Source: Hemicordylus capensis
Taxonomy: Eukaryota > Chordata > Lepidosauria > Squamata > Cordylidae
DNA: 64,000 nt
NCBI RefSeq assembly: GCF_027244095.1
Contig: NC_069658.1
Coordinates: forward strand, 261,586,687 to 261,650,686
Reading direction: 5' to 3'
The notes beneath the pieces are model-generated. The model worked only from the letters and a program-made list of their open reading frames with translations, ran no database searches and was not told where the DNA came from. A program made the position numbers and the translations under genes. Of this stretch, positions 22,900-34,060 are shown one piece after another. Numbering within the stretch: the first letter of the stretch is position 1; each line of letters starts with the position of its first letter.

Positions 22900-23196
22900 C
22901 GGAACATCGGAAACTGCCATATACTGAGTCAGATAATTGGTCTATCTTGCTCAGTATTGTCTTCACGGACTGGCAGCGGCTTCTCCAAGGTTGCAGGCAG
23001 GAATCTCTCTCATCCCTAGAAGCCAGGGAGGGAACTTGAAACCTTCTGCTCTTCCCAGAGCGGCTTCATCCTCCCCTGAGGGGAATATCTTGCAGTGCTC
23101 ACACATCGAGTCTCCCATTCAGATGGAACCAGGGCAGACCCTGCTTAGCTATGGGGACAAGCCATGCTTGCTACCACAACACCAGCTCTCTTCTCC
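22900..23196 (-). mobile_element. 5S-rRNA-derived SINE with CR1-like tail
   Basis: Near full-length minus copy from CGGAACATCGGAAACTGCCA to CTACCACAACACCAGCTCTC. Confidence 0.85.
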
Positions 23197-24099
23197 TTTG
23201 CATGACAGATAGCCTTTATTGCTAAATAATGGAAATGAAGATGGCATTTGGACATTTACTGAGGATGCTCAGTGGGGCTTGAAATTTAATGGCAAAAACC
23301 AGACATTTCTTGGACTCCCTCTGGACCCTCTTCAGTGTTACAAATTACTGGTAAATGTCAACATTCACCACATAAAAGGGCAGATTCAGAACACAGAACT
23401 CGAAGGGAGCAAAATGCCATTTACTGCAATCTTTTGCTGTGAGGCAAGAATATCTACTGATTCTTTCTCACAGACACACACACACAAAACAGAGAGAGGG
23501 TGCATCAGAGAAAGGCGTTTACAGAGCAAAGGCTGACCGATTGATGTCCTATTTATGTGATGATTCCTTAACCCGGGGAGCCTTTCTCCCTTGGTTAGCA
23601 GCTGCTTTCAAGTGATCACAGCCACGTCCTGCTGAAATTTCAGATGAACAAGGAACTGCATGTTAACTACAACCGTGATATCGATTCCCCTTTGAACAAG
23701 GCTAAGATTTGCATCTTGGAAATGTGCTTGTTAAATTCGGCCAGCATAACAAGGAGCCCGGCCTGGAACAGAGCCTCCTGGGGGCATCATCAATAAAGAT
23801 AAATGCCACTTATATCATGGCTGAGAGCCATTTTCACATGAGAAGTTTAAATCTGTGAAATCAAAACCCAGCTGCAAGTGAATGTAAACCCCTACATTGC
23901 TGACACCACACATTCAGCTTCTGTTTTGCGTTCTACCCTGCATTAACAGTGTTCAGATACAGCGCCAATAGCATGAGGGAAATACTCCCACATCTTGTGT
24001 GAAAATGCCCCAAGCTCTTATCTAGAGCTAGGGTCAAAGGTCAAAAGGCAACCACAGCTAGCTTAAAATCCTGGACTGGAAAGCTGAAAGTCCTTCATG

Positions 24100-24263
24100 C
24101 AGGGGTGTAGTTAGGGGAGAGGGGGCCGTGTTCACCCCTCTCCCTGGCAGCTGCTCAGAGTGAGGGAGATAATGAAGAAAACAGGGAGGGAGCTGGGAGG
24201 CCCTCAGGAGCTGGGGGGCCTGGGTTCCTTGAACCCATCCGCTCAATTATAGCTACACCCCTG
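24100..24263. mobile_element. hAT-type inverted-repeat element (CAGGGGTGTAG ends)
   Basis: It starts CAGGGGTGTAGTTAGGGG and ends ATAGCTACACCCCTG. CCTTCATG and CCTTCACG flank it, 7 of 8 bases alike. Confidence 0.82.
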
Positions 24264-24509
24264 CCTTCACGGAATGTTGCAGAATTTTTCTAAGGAAAAA
24301 TACTGCTAAGAGTTAAAGGTAAAGAGGAAAGAGAAAAAGAGTGAAAGGAGACACAAAGCAAAGGGAAATAGGACTAAGTGTACGCTCACTAATTCAGCAC
24401 TTATGCTGAACGTGCTCTCTCTTTGGACAGCTGTTTGTGCATACTAGATGAAAACTATTCACTTCTTTGCCATACATGGCAAACAGTAAAACGACTGTGT
24501 ATAAAGCGT

Positions 24510-24665
24510 GCCTTTTACTAGAATCATGAGTTCAAAATCCTCGTCGGATATAATTTGATGAATGCCCTTGAGAAAATCACGTTTTCTTGATCTCATTTAC
24601 ACCATCTGTAAAATGGGAATAACAGTGACCTATCTTACAAAGATTGTATAGCATTCTGCACATTG
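24510..24665 (+). mobile_element. MIR-like (core-SINE type) element
   Basis: Closely similar to the 22.5-kb copy: TCATGAGTTCAAAATCC, CATCTGTAAAATGGGAATAA, then CTTACAAAGATTGTATAGCA. Confidence 0.6.
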
Positions 24666-25018
24666 TTGAAAAGATACAGAAACACTCGGTAACAGAATGG
24701 ACAACTGCCCACCAGGTTAGTTACTAGCTGTCACCCCGCCCGCAGCTCTCAACACAGTATAGCCTACAAGTCAAATCATTTCAGCACAATTCCTTCTGTG
24801 AATAGTTCCGCTTGTGTCACGTATAAAAAAGGACAAATGAATTAAAGATGGTTAAGCTTGCAAGCAAGCAAAGTACAGATAAAAACAGTCAAAATAAGAG
24901 TGTGCAGGATAACTTGAGGGAATAAGGAGAGATAAACTTAAAAGTGGAAATGACTAGAGAGGTGCAGGATCTATCAAAGTGAGCCTCACAGGAAGGCCAG
25001 CAAAACAGGTGCACATAC

Positions 25019-26659
25019 CTTTTTCCGATGTGGGTCATTCTTTGCAAGGCAGGATCTCTGCAGCGAGAGGTAGCCTCCAATCACCTGGATCTCCTCAGCC
25101 GTGGGATAGCGTTTCTTCACAGGAACTGTGGCCGTGGGAGTGTCACTCTCAATGCCATTCTCCACAGCAGTGACAGGTGCCACAGGGGCCTTGCGTGGGT
25201 TGATAGTGATGGTGTTGCCACTGCGACGCTGCACAGCTGGGTGGGGGGATGAGGCCCGGGCCAAACTCCCCACCCTGACATCCTCCTTGGTGTTGCTGCT
25301 CCCACCACGTCTCATAGCCTCAGCCTCAGGCGGCTCCTCGGCATCCGGGAGAAGCTGCTCACGGGCGGGTGAGGAGCAGGAAGTGGGGGCTGGTGGCTTG
25401 ACAGAAGGAGGAGAAGGACAGACTTCCTGCTTGGGTTCTGGGGGAGGGGGAGGAGAAGCTGAGGCCCGTCGCGGGGTGACCACAAAGGAGTTCCGGGAAT
25501 GCAGGCGCAGATTGGCCAAGGCCTTGCCCTGGACATCGTCCTCGGCCACTGATGCCGGTGGGGGTGCTGGATGGATCTCAAACATAGCCTCACAATCACT
25601 ACTATCCCGTCTGGGCCCTCTCTCTGGTGAGGCAGCCTCCCTCCCCCATATTTTTCCGGTTGGAGAGCGTCTTGGAGGGCTATCTGGCCAGGCCTCGCCA
25701 CTGCCTGATTTTGCTTCAAACTGGCTGCGATAAGAGGCCACAGTAAATGGCCCTGGTGAGGTTAGTCCTGGCAGGTCACGGGGAGGGCTAGGGGTGCCAT
25801 CACGGTGCTTCCGGGTCGGGCTGGGATCCGCTGGCATGCGTCCAGGCTTCCTGGCCACATAGGTGCTTTCTGTTAGGTTCTCAGTGCTGTAGGACCTGAC
25901 CGGGCATGGAGAGACCATCCCACCACCATCCTCTTGGCTGAACCTGCTCATCAGTTTGCTTACCCGCCCGCGGCGCTGTTCTGGCAGTGATGCCTGGTAC
26001 TCAGACCTGCCGACAGAATTGAGGTCCTCCACACTACGGCTCAGTGCTGACTTGACAATGAAGACCTCCCCGGCACGGATCTCCGTCACGCTGCCCCCAC
26101 GCCGTGCCAGCAACTCATTGAGGGATTCAACACTGCCTGATTTGGCCTCTGCTGAGTGCCGGTCGCTGGCAAGCTGTGCAGGTGGAGCCCCTGGGACCGT
26201 CTCGATAATGATGACATTGTCGGCACGCAGGGTGCGGACACCAGGAATCTGCCCATAAAGATCCACTATCTGCTTGGCTTTCGCATTGGCGAGGTCGCTC
26301 TCCGAGGGGGCCGTCTCCTTGTTGCGCCGCTTCTCCAGCTGAATGAAAGGGTTCTGATGGACCGGGCCAATCTTCTCCTGCAGCACAGAACTCTCTGGCT
26401 CCCTCTCTTGGCAGGGCGGTGGAGGAACAGGAGCAGGGGCCGCCCCGCTCTCAGTTCCTCCCGGCCCACACGGTTCCGAGAAAGAGGTGCTAGAGCCCTG
26501 CTTGGCTCGGCGTCTTTCAATGATCTCGCGTTTCCAGGCCGGCATCTTAGCCATGCGGTCCTGCTGCTCCCGCTCCCGCCGGCGGGCCTCCTCCTCATCC
26601 TTACGCCGACGCTCCAATAGCTGGAGCTTCCACTCTGGCAGTGCAGGAGCTGAAGACAT
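25019..26659 (-). CDS. PPP1R18: Phostensin (protein phosphatase 1 regulatory subunit 18), large first coding exon, 3' part of gene not found
   Basis: This exon encodes 547 residues of phostensin, an actin-associated regulatory subunit of protein phosphatase 1. Seen: PEWKLQLLERRR at residues 8-19, a charged coiled stretch at 20-38, AWKREIIERRRAKQ at 41-54, IGPVHQNPF at 97-105, LRADNVIIIETVPG at 144-157, IRAGEVFIVKS at 194-204, the paired motifs NSFVVTPR (390-397) and NTITINPR (482-489), and KKRYPTAEEIQVIGGYL from 515. The first, third and last motifs match human phostensin as I recall it; the central ones resemble taperin. A strong acceptor (pyrimidine tract then CTAG) puts the exon start at 26700. 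The upstream in-frame GTG at 26689 is not a start; the first ATG is 26659. The exon ends AAAAAG before donor GTATGT at 25018, in phase 0. In human the next exon begins just before KISFSE, the PP1-binding motif. The gene lies in the same block as RPP21, as in the human MHC. Confidence 0.93.
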
Positions 26660-26700
26660 CTTTGCCCGAGAAGGGGGAGAGTGGGGCACAGGAGGAAAAC

Positions 26701-28599
26701 CTAGGGAAGAAAGAAGGTCTATTTTTAAAAAGGAGGCTTGGGAAGGAGGATCAAAGGCAAGTGAGCCAAGTAGGGAGGGAGTGCAAGCATGGGAAAAGTG
26801 GAAGAGGGTCAGCGTAGAAAATTGAGAGAAAAGTGGGGAGAGGAGTAAAGTGCTGGGGAGGGGGAGGCCTAGAGAGTGGGGTGAGGCATACTTTGGAAGA
26901 GGTGAGGAAGAGTCAGGAAGGGAATGTTAGTGCAAAATAGAAGAAGAAGAGCAACCTGAATTGGAGAAAAGGCATGGAGGAAAGAGAGACGGAAGAGCGA
27001 GTGGAAGAGTGGAAGAAGCGAGTAGATGGAATACAGATGCGGGGAAGGAGAGCAAAGGATGGAATGGGAAGGATAAAGCCAGGAGGAAGGAGAGAGGGAA
27101 GGAAGGGACCAGGGAGGGGAGGGGAGTGCAGAAGGAGTGGCTGAGAAGCTGAAGTGAGAGCTCTGGCTGTTCAGGAAGAGAAAGAAAGAGGAAAGCAGAT
27201 GAAAAGCCCTCCTCTGGGCTCCGCCTGTGACTTGCTTTCTCCCCCACACCCAATCCACTCACCCTTTCCAGTGTACGTCATACACACTCCCTCCCATGCC
27301 CAGGGGAAGTGACAGGTCCACACGTGGATTTCCACACCAGGAACCCAGGCATTCAAGCAGTGGGGGAGGGAGAAAGTGCAGCCGGAGGGTAGTAAAAATC
27401 TAAGGTTGAGTTCTCTTAATGTGCACAATGAGTGCCTAGAGCAGGAAGTTTGCTGAGTTCTCTTAATGTGCAAATTTTTGTCCATACAATGAGTGGTTTC
27501 AGCAGGACATTTAACACTGCTCTGAAAACCCGCTCTTCTCAAAGCATTTCTCTACTGCAGTTGTGTCTCTAACCCTTATTAGTGAGTATGAATACAAAAC
27601 CAAGCAGGCGGCAGTTATTCTGGATCAATTAATCTAGGCTAAAATAGTGACATGCAGTAATCTGTGTTGGTAAGTGAGATCACAGCTCAAGGGGATGCCA
27701 GTTTATCCAGATAGTTTAATCTAGCTTAAAGCATGGAGAGCTTGTGTTTGCACCTGGAGAGACAGAACCCTGGATTCCAAACAGCAATGATATGGTCTCA
27801 ATAAAGCAAATTTTGTTCCATTGGTTGTTGAGAAACAAGGTTATCATATCTGATAGCTGGTTCCCACCCCAGATATTTGGCCCCAGGTGTGAGGAAACTT
27901 CCTTTCATCTGAACTTGAGAAGGGAAGTGGTTTGGATTAAGAAAACCATATACAACCCATGGGCCTGGACATGGCAAAGTGTGGCTAATAAGCCATTTTA
28001 GGGAAGTAATGCCACCTCAGTGCTAAACTTTATGAAGAAGGGTGGGGTATACATCTTTTAAATAAATACATTCCCAAACATCCAGATTTCTATCTGATTA
28101 CATGACAGAACTCCATTAGGACATTCCAGTGGGGAGCTGCAAAAAAACCCACAAAACAAAACAAAAACCAACCAACCAAACAAACAAAACCCTGAGGATA
28201 TGCAGGAGTGTCTGAGGAGTGTGCATAAGATAAGTGGAAATCAAATTTACCACAGTCTAAATTTCAAGCAATGCCAGGAGTTTGAGGGCCACCAGAATCC
28301 AGCGATGGAAAGGACAGTGGTAGATAGGTGAGCTGAGTTAACCCCACCTTTCGAAGTTCTGTACCACGGCAGAGGCCAAGATTCCAGACGAGAAAAGTTG
28401 GCATAAGCCCAACCAGTGGGGCAACTGCTCAAATCTCAGCAGCTCACTTGGAACTCAGGAATCCGATGGAATAATGCAGGTGGGTGGAGGTTTGTAGAAC
28501 AAGAATTCCTTATATTCAGGGAATTCCAAGAATTCAGGTATCCAGGGTCTAGGAGAAAAGGGTTCCCCACCACTGTTAATTCTTTTTATCAATAGTCGG
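26701..28599 (-). other. PPP1R18 upstream intron, purine-rich on plus strand
   Basis: 26,770-27,190 is strongly GA-rich (pyrimidine-rich on the gene strand). A good minus-strand donor (AAAGG then GTGAGT) lies at 27262, so a 5' untranslated exon could end at 27263; its start is unknown. TGAGTTCTCTTAATGTGCA occurs twice at about 27408 and 27453. Confidence 0.4.
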
Positions 28600-29516
28600 A
28601 GTGTTCCAGTAATCCGATAGAACGCAGGCGTCCGGAGCGAGACAGGAGATCAAAAGAAGCTTTTCGTCAATGGTGAAGATAATATATTTGAGAACAACAA
28701 AGCACCCCAAGACAGGAAGCGGTGTCACTCGCTTTGGTGAGGAAAGGGTAGTGGCTATTAACCCAGGCGTCCGAGATCAAAAGGTTCTCCTTCTCTTCCC
28801 CTCCCTTTTGCCTCTGGTGAGGAATGCTCCGCTGATCCTTCAGAACCCCAGCCTCCGAATATCTGAGCCGATGCCCTCGGGATAAACGGAGCCCACGATG
28901 AATTAGAAGAATCCAGATCTGGAGCGGTAGCTTGTCTCTGTATTCTTGGCGGCGGCGGCAGTCACAGAAAGCAGGGAATCCCCCAGTGCTCGGAACCGGG
29001 AAGGAAATCAGAAGTCCCTGCCCACTTTCAAGCCAGCCTGGTCTTGGAGATGCGAGATCGGCGGCGGACTGGATCCCCGGCTTGGCCCATGACTGCTGGG
29101 AGCGTGGCTGGCTGCATCTAGTCCTTGTCGACCGCGTTTTCCTGAGGGGATTTCGCCTCTGAGATTTCTCTCTCTTCCTCTCTCTCTCCCCAATTCAAGA
29201 AGGGAGGGGAGGGGAGGGGATCCGGGCGGGTCTAATCTAGATCTGTTGCCGGGAAAGGAGGATGGTTAGTTCCCTTTCGCTCCGTATTCCTGCCTTCCTC
29301 CTTCCGTTTTATTTCCTGCTGCTTTCCAAGAAGAAGTTTTCGGATCGGAGACGGAGCAACAGAGCGAGCCAGAGAGACGCGGAGGGAGGGAGGGAGCGGA
29401 GAGAATGAGAATGAGAAAAATCTCTATCAGTCTCTTAACACATCCGCTTCTTTTAATCCTCAGCCGAGCTCCACCTCCACCACCCCATAGCTCAAATCCT
29501 TTAACCCGGGGCGGGG

Positions 29517-29660
29517 GGGGGGAGGAAATAGGGAGATGGGAGGGAAAGAAAAAGAGAAAGAAAAGAAGAAAGGGGTGGGAAGGGAAGGTTTAAAAAAAGA
29601 GAGAGAAAAGAAAGAGCAAGGGAAAAGGAGAGAGAGAGAGAGGAAGGGAAGCGAAGCGGA
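29517..29660. repeat. Long purine-rich tract (G/A on plus strand)
   Basis: About 140 bases are almost pure A and G on the plus strand, with only a few pyrimidines around a TTT near 29590. The tract sits directly inside the PPP1R18 promoter region. Such mirror-like purine tracts can form triplex (H-DNA); that is inference. Confidence 0.7.
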
Positions 29661-29694
29661 GGGTCTTTGTGTATAAACAGAAAGGGGAGGACAA

Positions 29695-29765
29695 TGAAAA
29701 GGGGCGGGGCTTGATTGGCAGCAGACAACTGGGCGGGGGGCACTGGTGGGGCGGGATGGATCACG
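29695..29765 (-). promoter_or_regulatory. Probable PPP1R18 core promoter with GC boxes and CCAAT box
   Basis: GGGGCGGGGC lies at 29701-29710, further GC boxes at about 29732-29740 and 29749-29755, and ATTGG at 29714-29718, which reads CCAAT on the minus strand. This clustering in a CpG-rich stretch upstream of PPP1R18 is typical of a TATA-less housekeeping promoter firing leftward. The transcription start and the 5' untranslated exons are not resolved. A bidirectional promoter is possible, but no plus-strand gene was recognised to its right. Confidence 0.55.
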
Positions 29766-29799
29766 GAGGGAGGAGCTGCCTTGTCAGAAATCTTGGGTT

Positions 29800-30965
29800 T
29801 TAGAGATTTCCTATTTGAGTACTCCATCACGGCTTCCTAGAGCAGAGGGCCACGGCCATTGGCAGACGCATAGCAGGGAATCCTCCTCCCCATAGATCAG
29901 GGTCTGCACCCAAAAGTCATACTGCTGCAGCTCCCTCCTGCACCCTCCCCCCCCCCGACACGTTTCCTGGTCTCTACAGAAGAGAGGCCCAATGGAACCC
30001 TATAGAACACGCACCATTTGCTGTGTGAGCCTCTAGTGTATATTTAGACACGTTAGGTGATTAGTCTTAACATCATGGTCCAGACACCTCGCGCTCCCCG
30101 ACCCTCGGGCAGAACGGACATCATCCAATGGGAGGGCTTTGCATGCCTATTTCAGTGGTCTGTTCCTCTGAACCACCGTTTTAAAAACAAAAACGGACAT
30201 CGGGGGGTCCTTTGTGCTGCCTTCCACCGGCACAGGTGTGAGCTGCGAGTACACAGTCAGTCACAAGGCGCCATTCCTCACACCTCCGTTGTTGTTGCAG
30301 GCTACTAGGTGGTGCTAATCAGGGCACAGTATGAGGGTATAAGAGATAGCCACCTCGCTGAAACGGAGGAGGTTTAGACTTGGTCAGTGACTGGACTGGT
30401 GGCTGTCTGGGAATCTTGTATCAACTGATTTGAGTTCCATGATGAAAGAAAGACAGGATATAAATGACATAAATACATAAGATGTTGGATTTTTTTACAG
30501 TGCACATGGATGTGAGATGTGTGTAGATGATGAATTTAGGTTGTCGGCCTGTGAAATCATGAGGATCTTTGCTCTGTGGCACAGCGGCACTATAATGTGC
30601 TAGATCTGTCTGTGCCTTCTGTAGTGTAGTCTGTGGATCTGAGGTGTAATTTGAGGCGGCTGCCTGCAAAACTGTGATTCAGGCTGTGAGACAGTGGTGC
30701 CTTGAGGAGCAAGGGACATGACTTTTATGGTGGAATTTCTGTGCATGGGTGTGTGCTGTGTTCAGGCCGTGGATATGAGCCTCTTTAAGAATTCAAAAAG
30801 ATCCCTCCCTGGAGACCTCAGGTAAAGTTAGATGGTGTTCTAATTTATTTGTACTATTTCCTAGAGAAGACATTGTCCTCTCTATGGTAGACATTTCCTG
30901 GGAAGCACTTCTGATTCACTACTTGCATGAAGGAGAAGGGGGAAGTATTCCTCTTAAAGGATGAG
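29800..30965. other. No gene recognised
   Basis: No coding exon or named repeat seen upstream of the PPP1R18 promoter. Confidence 0.45.
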
Positions 30966-30973
30966 TACAAAAG

Positions 30974-31361
30974 CAGAGGCGTAACTATAGGGGGGGCGGG
31001 GGGGCACGTGCCCCGGGCGCCATCTTTTCTGGTCACATGGGGGGCGCCGCCATGACAATTTTTTAAAAAAAAATTTTAAAATTTTTTTCTTAATACAAAT
31101 GTTTCCTGCTCAGTGCAGCAGCGCTGCAGCAGTCAAGGGAGCACGTCAGTGCCCCCTCCCCCACAAGCAGTCCCTTCCGCCCCCCCCGCGCCCCCCCATT
31201 GCTTTGCTGGCGCCTGGCGGCCAGTCAGTGGCCTGGCATGGCCGCGGCGGCGGGCGCTTGTGAGGAAAAACCTAAGTATAATGTAGTATGTTGGGGGCGC
31301 GGGGGGGGGGGCGCCATTTCAGTGCTTGCCCCGGGCGCCGTTTTCCCTAGTTACGCCTCTG
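30974..31361. mobile_element. hAT-type inverted-repeat element, exact 8-bp TSD
   Basis: It begins CAGAGGCGTAACTATAGGGG and ends CCCTAGTTACGCCTCTG. Inner parts also match inverted (GCCCCGGGCGCC on both sides). TACAAAAG at 30966-30973 and 31362-31369 is a perfect 8-bp duplication. The core is GC- and poly(A)/poly(T)-rich. Confidence 0.88.
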
Positions 31362-31603
31362 TACAAAAGAGAAATGAATGCACTTTTAAAAAAATCACCC
31401 CACTTTGTTTTGCAATCAGTAACCCAAACCAGATTACAACTGAACAAAACAATAAAAAAAATTTAAAAAAAAATGAGCAAAAAACATAACGGCAACAATA
31501 AACAAGTTCTTGTAAGAATGAATCTGCCAACTTTCCTTTCACTATCCCTACAACAGGACTAAATTTGGTCAAAATAATCTAGGCATTCCACAAGTTAGCC
31601 TAC

Positions 31604-32165
31604 TTGCACCTCAAACGTTCACACGTCTCCCATCTTGAATCACGGTGGATGATATCATCGCAAACTATGCCATTGAGTCATCCCTATGTATCCCTACAGC
31701 TGTACCCAATTTGGTCCAAATCAGTTCCCACTTGCACCTCAAACCTTCATGTGTCCGCCATCTTGTATCAGGGTGGATGACATCATTACAAACTACGCCT
31801 TTGAACTGCCCCTTTGTGTCCCTACAGCTGTAGCAAATTTGTTTCAAATCAGGTGGTTCACAAGTTAGCCCAATTGAGCCTCATATTTTCAAGTGTCCAC
31901 CATTTTGAAGTGGGGTGGATGACATCATCATAGACCATGCAATTAAGGTGTCCTTGTGTGTCACTCACTACAACTGTACCAAATTTGGCTCAGATCAGTT
32001 AGGCGGTCCACAAATTAGCCCTCTTGTGCCTGAAACGTTCATGCATCTGCCATTTTGAATTGGGGTAGATGACATCATCATAAACTACACCATTGAGGTG
32101 TCCCTATGGGTCCCTGCAACTGTACCTGGTTTGGTTCATATTGGTCCAGACATTGTGAAGTTGAT
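31604..32165 (+). repeat. Tandem array of about 4 units of 125-150 bp
   Basis: Units begin at about 31605, 31731, 31875 and 32024, each with a CACCTCAAACGTTCA-like phrase, then CGCCATCTTG, GGTGGATGACATCATCA, TGTGTCCCTACAGCTGTACC and AAATTTGGTTCAAATCAG. Divergence is moderate; no coding content is seen. Confidence 0.82.
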
Positions 32166-32261
32166 AGGGTGGGACACACACACACATGGATTCATGGATG
32201 GACACACACATAGAATGCTGGGTGATCTCATAAGCCTACTGGACAGTAGGCTAAAAACAGT

Positions 32262-32307
<46 letters not shown>
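32262..32307. repeat. (CT)n microsatellite
   Basis: About 23 CT units followed by a G8 run, between the tandem array and the long palindrome. Confidence 0.95.
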
Positions 32308-32310
<3 letters not shown>

Positions 32311-32423
32311 AGGGGGGGGGCAGAGAATAGAGCAAACAGAGCCAACAAAACCAGAACACTGGAATACATTAGACCCTAGGACTCAGGAGCGACCGAACCC
32401 AGGAGCAGCAAGTCCTAACGATC

Positions 32424-32690
32424 AAACACAGCTGCCTCCAGTTTCAGCAGCTCCGTTGCTCCTCTCTCTTTCATTCCGCACAGCCCCAGAGTTAACAAGA
32501 ACTGTGCTGCTTGCAGGCTGACCATCCATCAGCTAGAGCTGTGTGGGCTAATTAATAATTGACCAGCCTGCACAGCACTATCTGATGAATTGCCAGCCTG
32601 CAAGCAGTGCTGCTCTCATTAACTCTGGGGCGTGGCAGAATGAGAGAGAGAGAGGAGCAATGGAGCTGCCAGAAACCAGAGGCAGCCATG
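32424..32690. repeat. Long imperfect palindrome of about 270 bp
   Basis: CTGCCTCCAGTTTCAGCAGC, TTGCTCCTCTCTCTTTCATT and CCCCAGAGTTAAC at left are inverted at right (GTTAACTC-like ATTAACTCTGGGG, AATGAGAGAGAGAGAGGAGC, GCTGCC with CCAGAGGCAG). The centre is TAATTAATAATTGA. Probably a non-autonomous DNA element; its ends were not fixed. Confidence 0.75.
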
Positions 32691-33439
32691 ACGGTCAGCT
32701 TCCCCCAGCTCGATAGGGCCATCTGCTCTTGTTGACCTCCTCCACTCGAAAGTGCTGGAAAAGAGCCAAGTCTCGATTTGATACCTACAAGATACCTAAC
32801 ATTCCAAAATGAAAACTACCACTGAGAAGGCCCTGCTCCTAATGAATGCCCGTCTCACTCAAAGGCACCCAGAACAGGGCATGCAGAAAGGCAAATATGG
32901 GTGAAGACGGTCCTTTGGGTATCTGGGTCCCAAGACATTGAGAGTATCTAGGTCCCAAGATCCAGCACCTTGAACTGGACTTAGAAACAAATAGTTAACC
33001 AAACATTTAGGGTCTGTTAAATGAAAACATGGCTTGAAAAACTAGGTACACTCATCTCCAATTGTACCCACAGAGAATGTCTCTCAGGTCTGGTGTGTAC
33101 AAAGACATTTATACATGCCAGAGAGAGCTGTGGTGGTGGTATAGGCTTTTACAGTTTTGTTTTATCCATTTCAGGATTTGTTTCTGATATGCTTTTTAAA
33201 AAAAAAAAGGTTTGGCAGCAAGAGCAAAACCATTTTAGGAAATACTGATTTAGGGCCAGGAATCCTTCAGTGGGTTGTGGAGACAGTTAATGTTCTTGCG
33301 AAACACAACATCAGTAGAAGATGATGTCAGGAGAAGATTCCCGGCATTTAAAAAAAAAGGCTCATTTTATGGATGACCATTATAATCGGAGAAAAGTAAA
33401 TGTTTGTATGTGGATTTTCTCCCCATCTTTGATACTCAG

Positions 33440-34060
33440 AGAAAAGCAGTATGGGAGATATGATGGAGGTGCTCTGGGTCAGTAAAGCTGGTGATCTTAG
33501 TGAGTTCAATCTGGTCTTGGATGGAATCACGGAGCTAACACTGTCTCTGGAGACCCAGGTGGCAGAAGTGTCCAGGAGTGCCCTTTACCAGCTTTGATTG
33601 GTACACCACCTGCAACCCTACTTGGAGAAACCAGAACTGACCTCTATTCCCCATAGATTGGTTACATCTAGATGGGATTACTGCAATGTGCTCGATATGG
33701 GGTTATTTTTTTAATTTACATTTATATCCCACTCTTCTTCGAAGGAGCCCAGAGCGGTGTACTACATACTTGAGTTTCTCTTTCACAACAACCCTGTGAA
33801 GTAGGTTAGGCTGAGAGAGAAGTGACTGGCCCAGAGTCACTCAGCTAGTTTAATGGCTGAATGGGGATTTGAACTCGGGTCTCCTCGGTCCTAGTCCAGC
33901 ACTCTAACCACTACACCACACTGCCATTGAAGACTGTCTGGAAGTTTCAATTAGTTTGGAATGCAGCCACAAAGATGCTGGTGAAGCCAAGTTACTACAC
34001 AAGTATTACACCTATCCTGCGGCAGCTTCACTTCCTACCAGTTTCTGAAGTTTGTGTGTC
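33440..34060 (+). mobile_element. CR1/L2 LINE internal fragment split by a SINE
   Basis: The pieces read ELTLSLETQVAEVSRSALYQL and RLVTSRWDYCNVL before the SINE, and FQLVWNAATKMLVKP with ITPILRQLHFLPV after it. These match SRLDYCNALY, LQLVQKAAARVL and IAPILKELHWLPF of the long copies. The SINE at 33703-33925 lies exactly between. Confidence 0.75.
33703..33925 (-). mobile_element. tRNA-derived SINE with L2-like tail, inserted in a LINE
   Basis: Full-length minus copy: tail side TATATCCCACTCTTC at left, head side CCACTACACCACACTGCC at right. It splits the CR1/L2 fragment at 33440-34060. Confidence 0.85.

Larger units (their letters stand above)
28600..29800. promoter_or_regulatory. CpG-rich region (likely CpG island) at the 5' end of PPP1R18
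   Basis: CpG dinucleotides are frequent here (for example GGCGGCGGCGGC near 28950 and CGGCGGCGGAC near 29060), while the flanking kilobases are CpG-poor. Its position about 2-3 kb upstream of the coding exon fits a 5' untranslated exon plus promoter. Confidence 0.55.

Noticed and set aside
26660-26689. Longer N terminus for phostensin beginning PHSPPSRAK
   Set aside because: Its first codon is GTG. The exon begins at 26700 and the first ATG is at 26659, matching the position of the human start.
31604-32165. CRISPR-like spaced repeats
   Set aside because: Units are about 125-150 bp, directly abutting and diverged, in a vertebrate genome.
32136-32379. Low-complexity frames (SLSLSLSL and REREREREE types)
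   Set aside because: They are translations of the (CT)n microsatellite.
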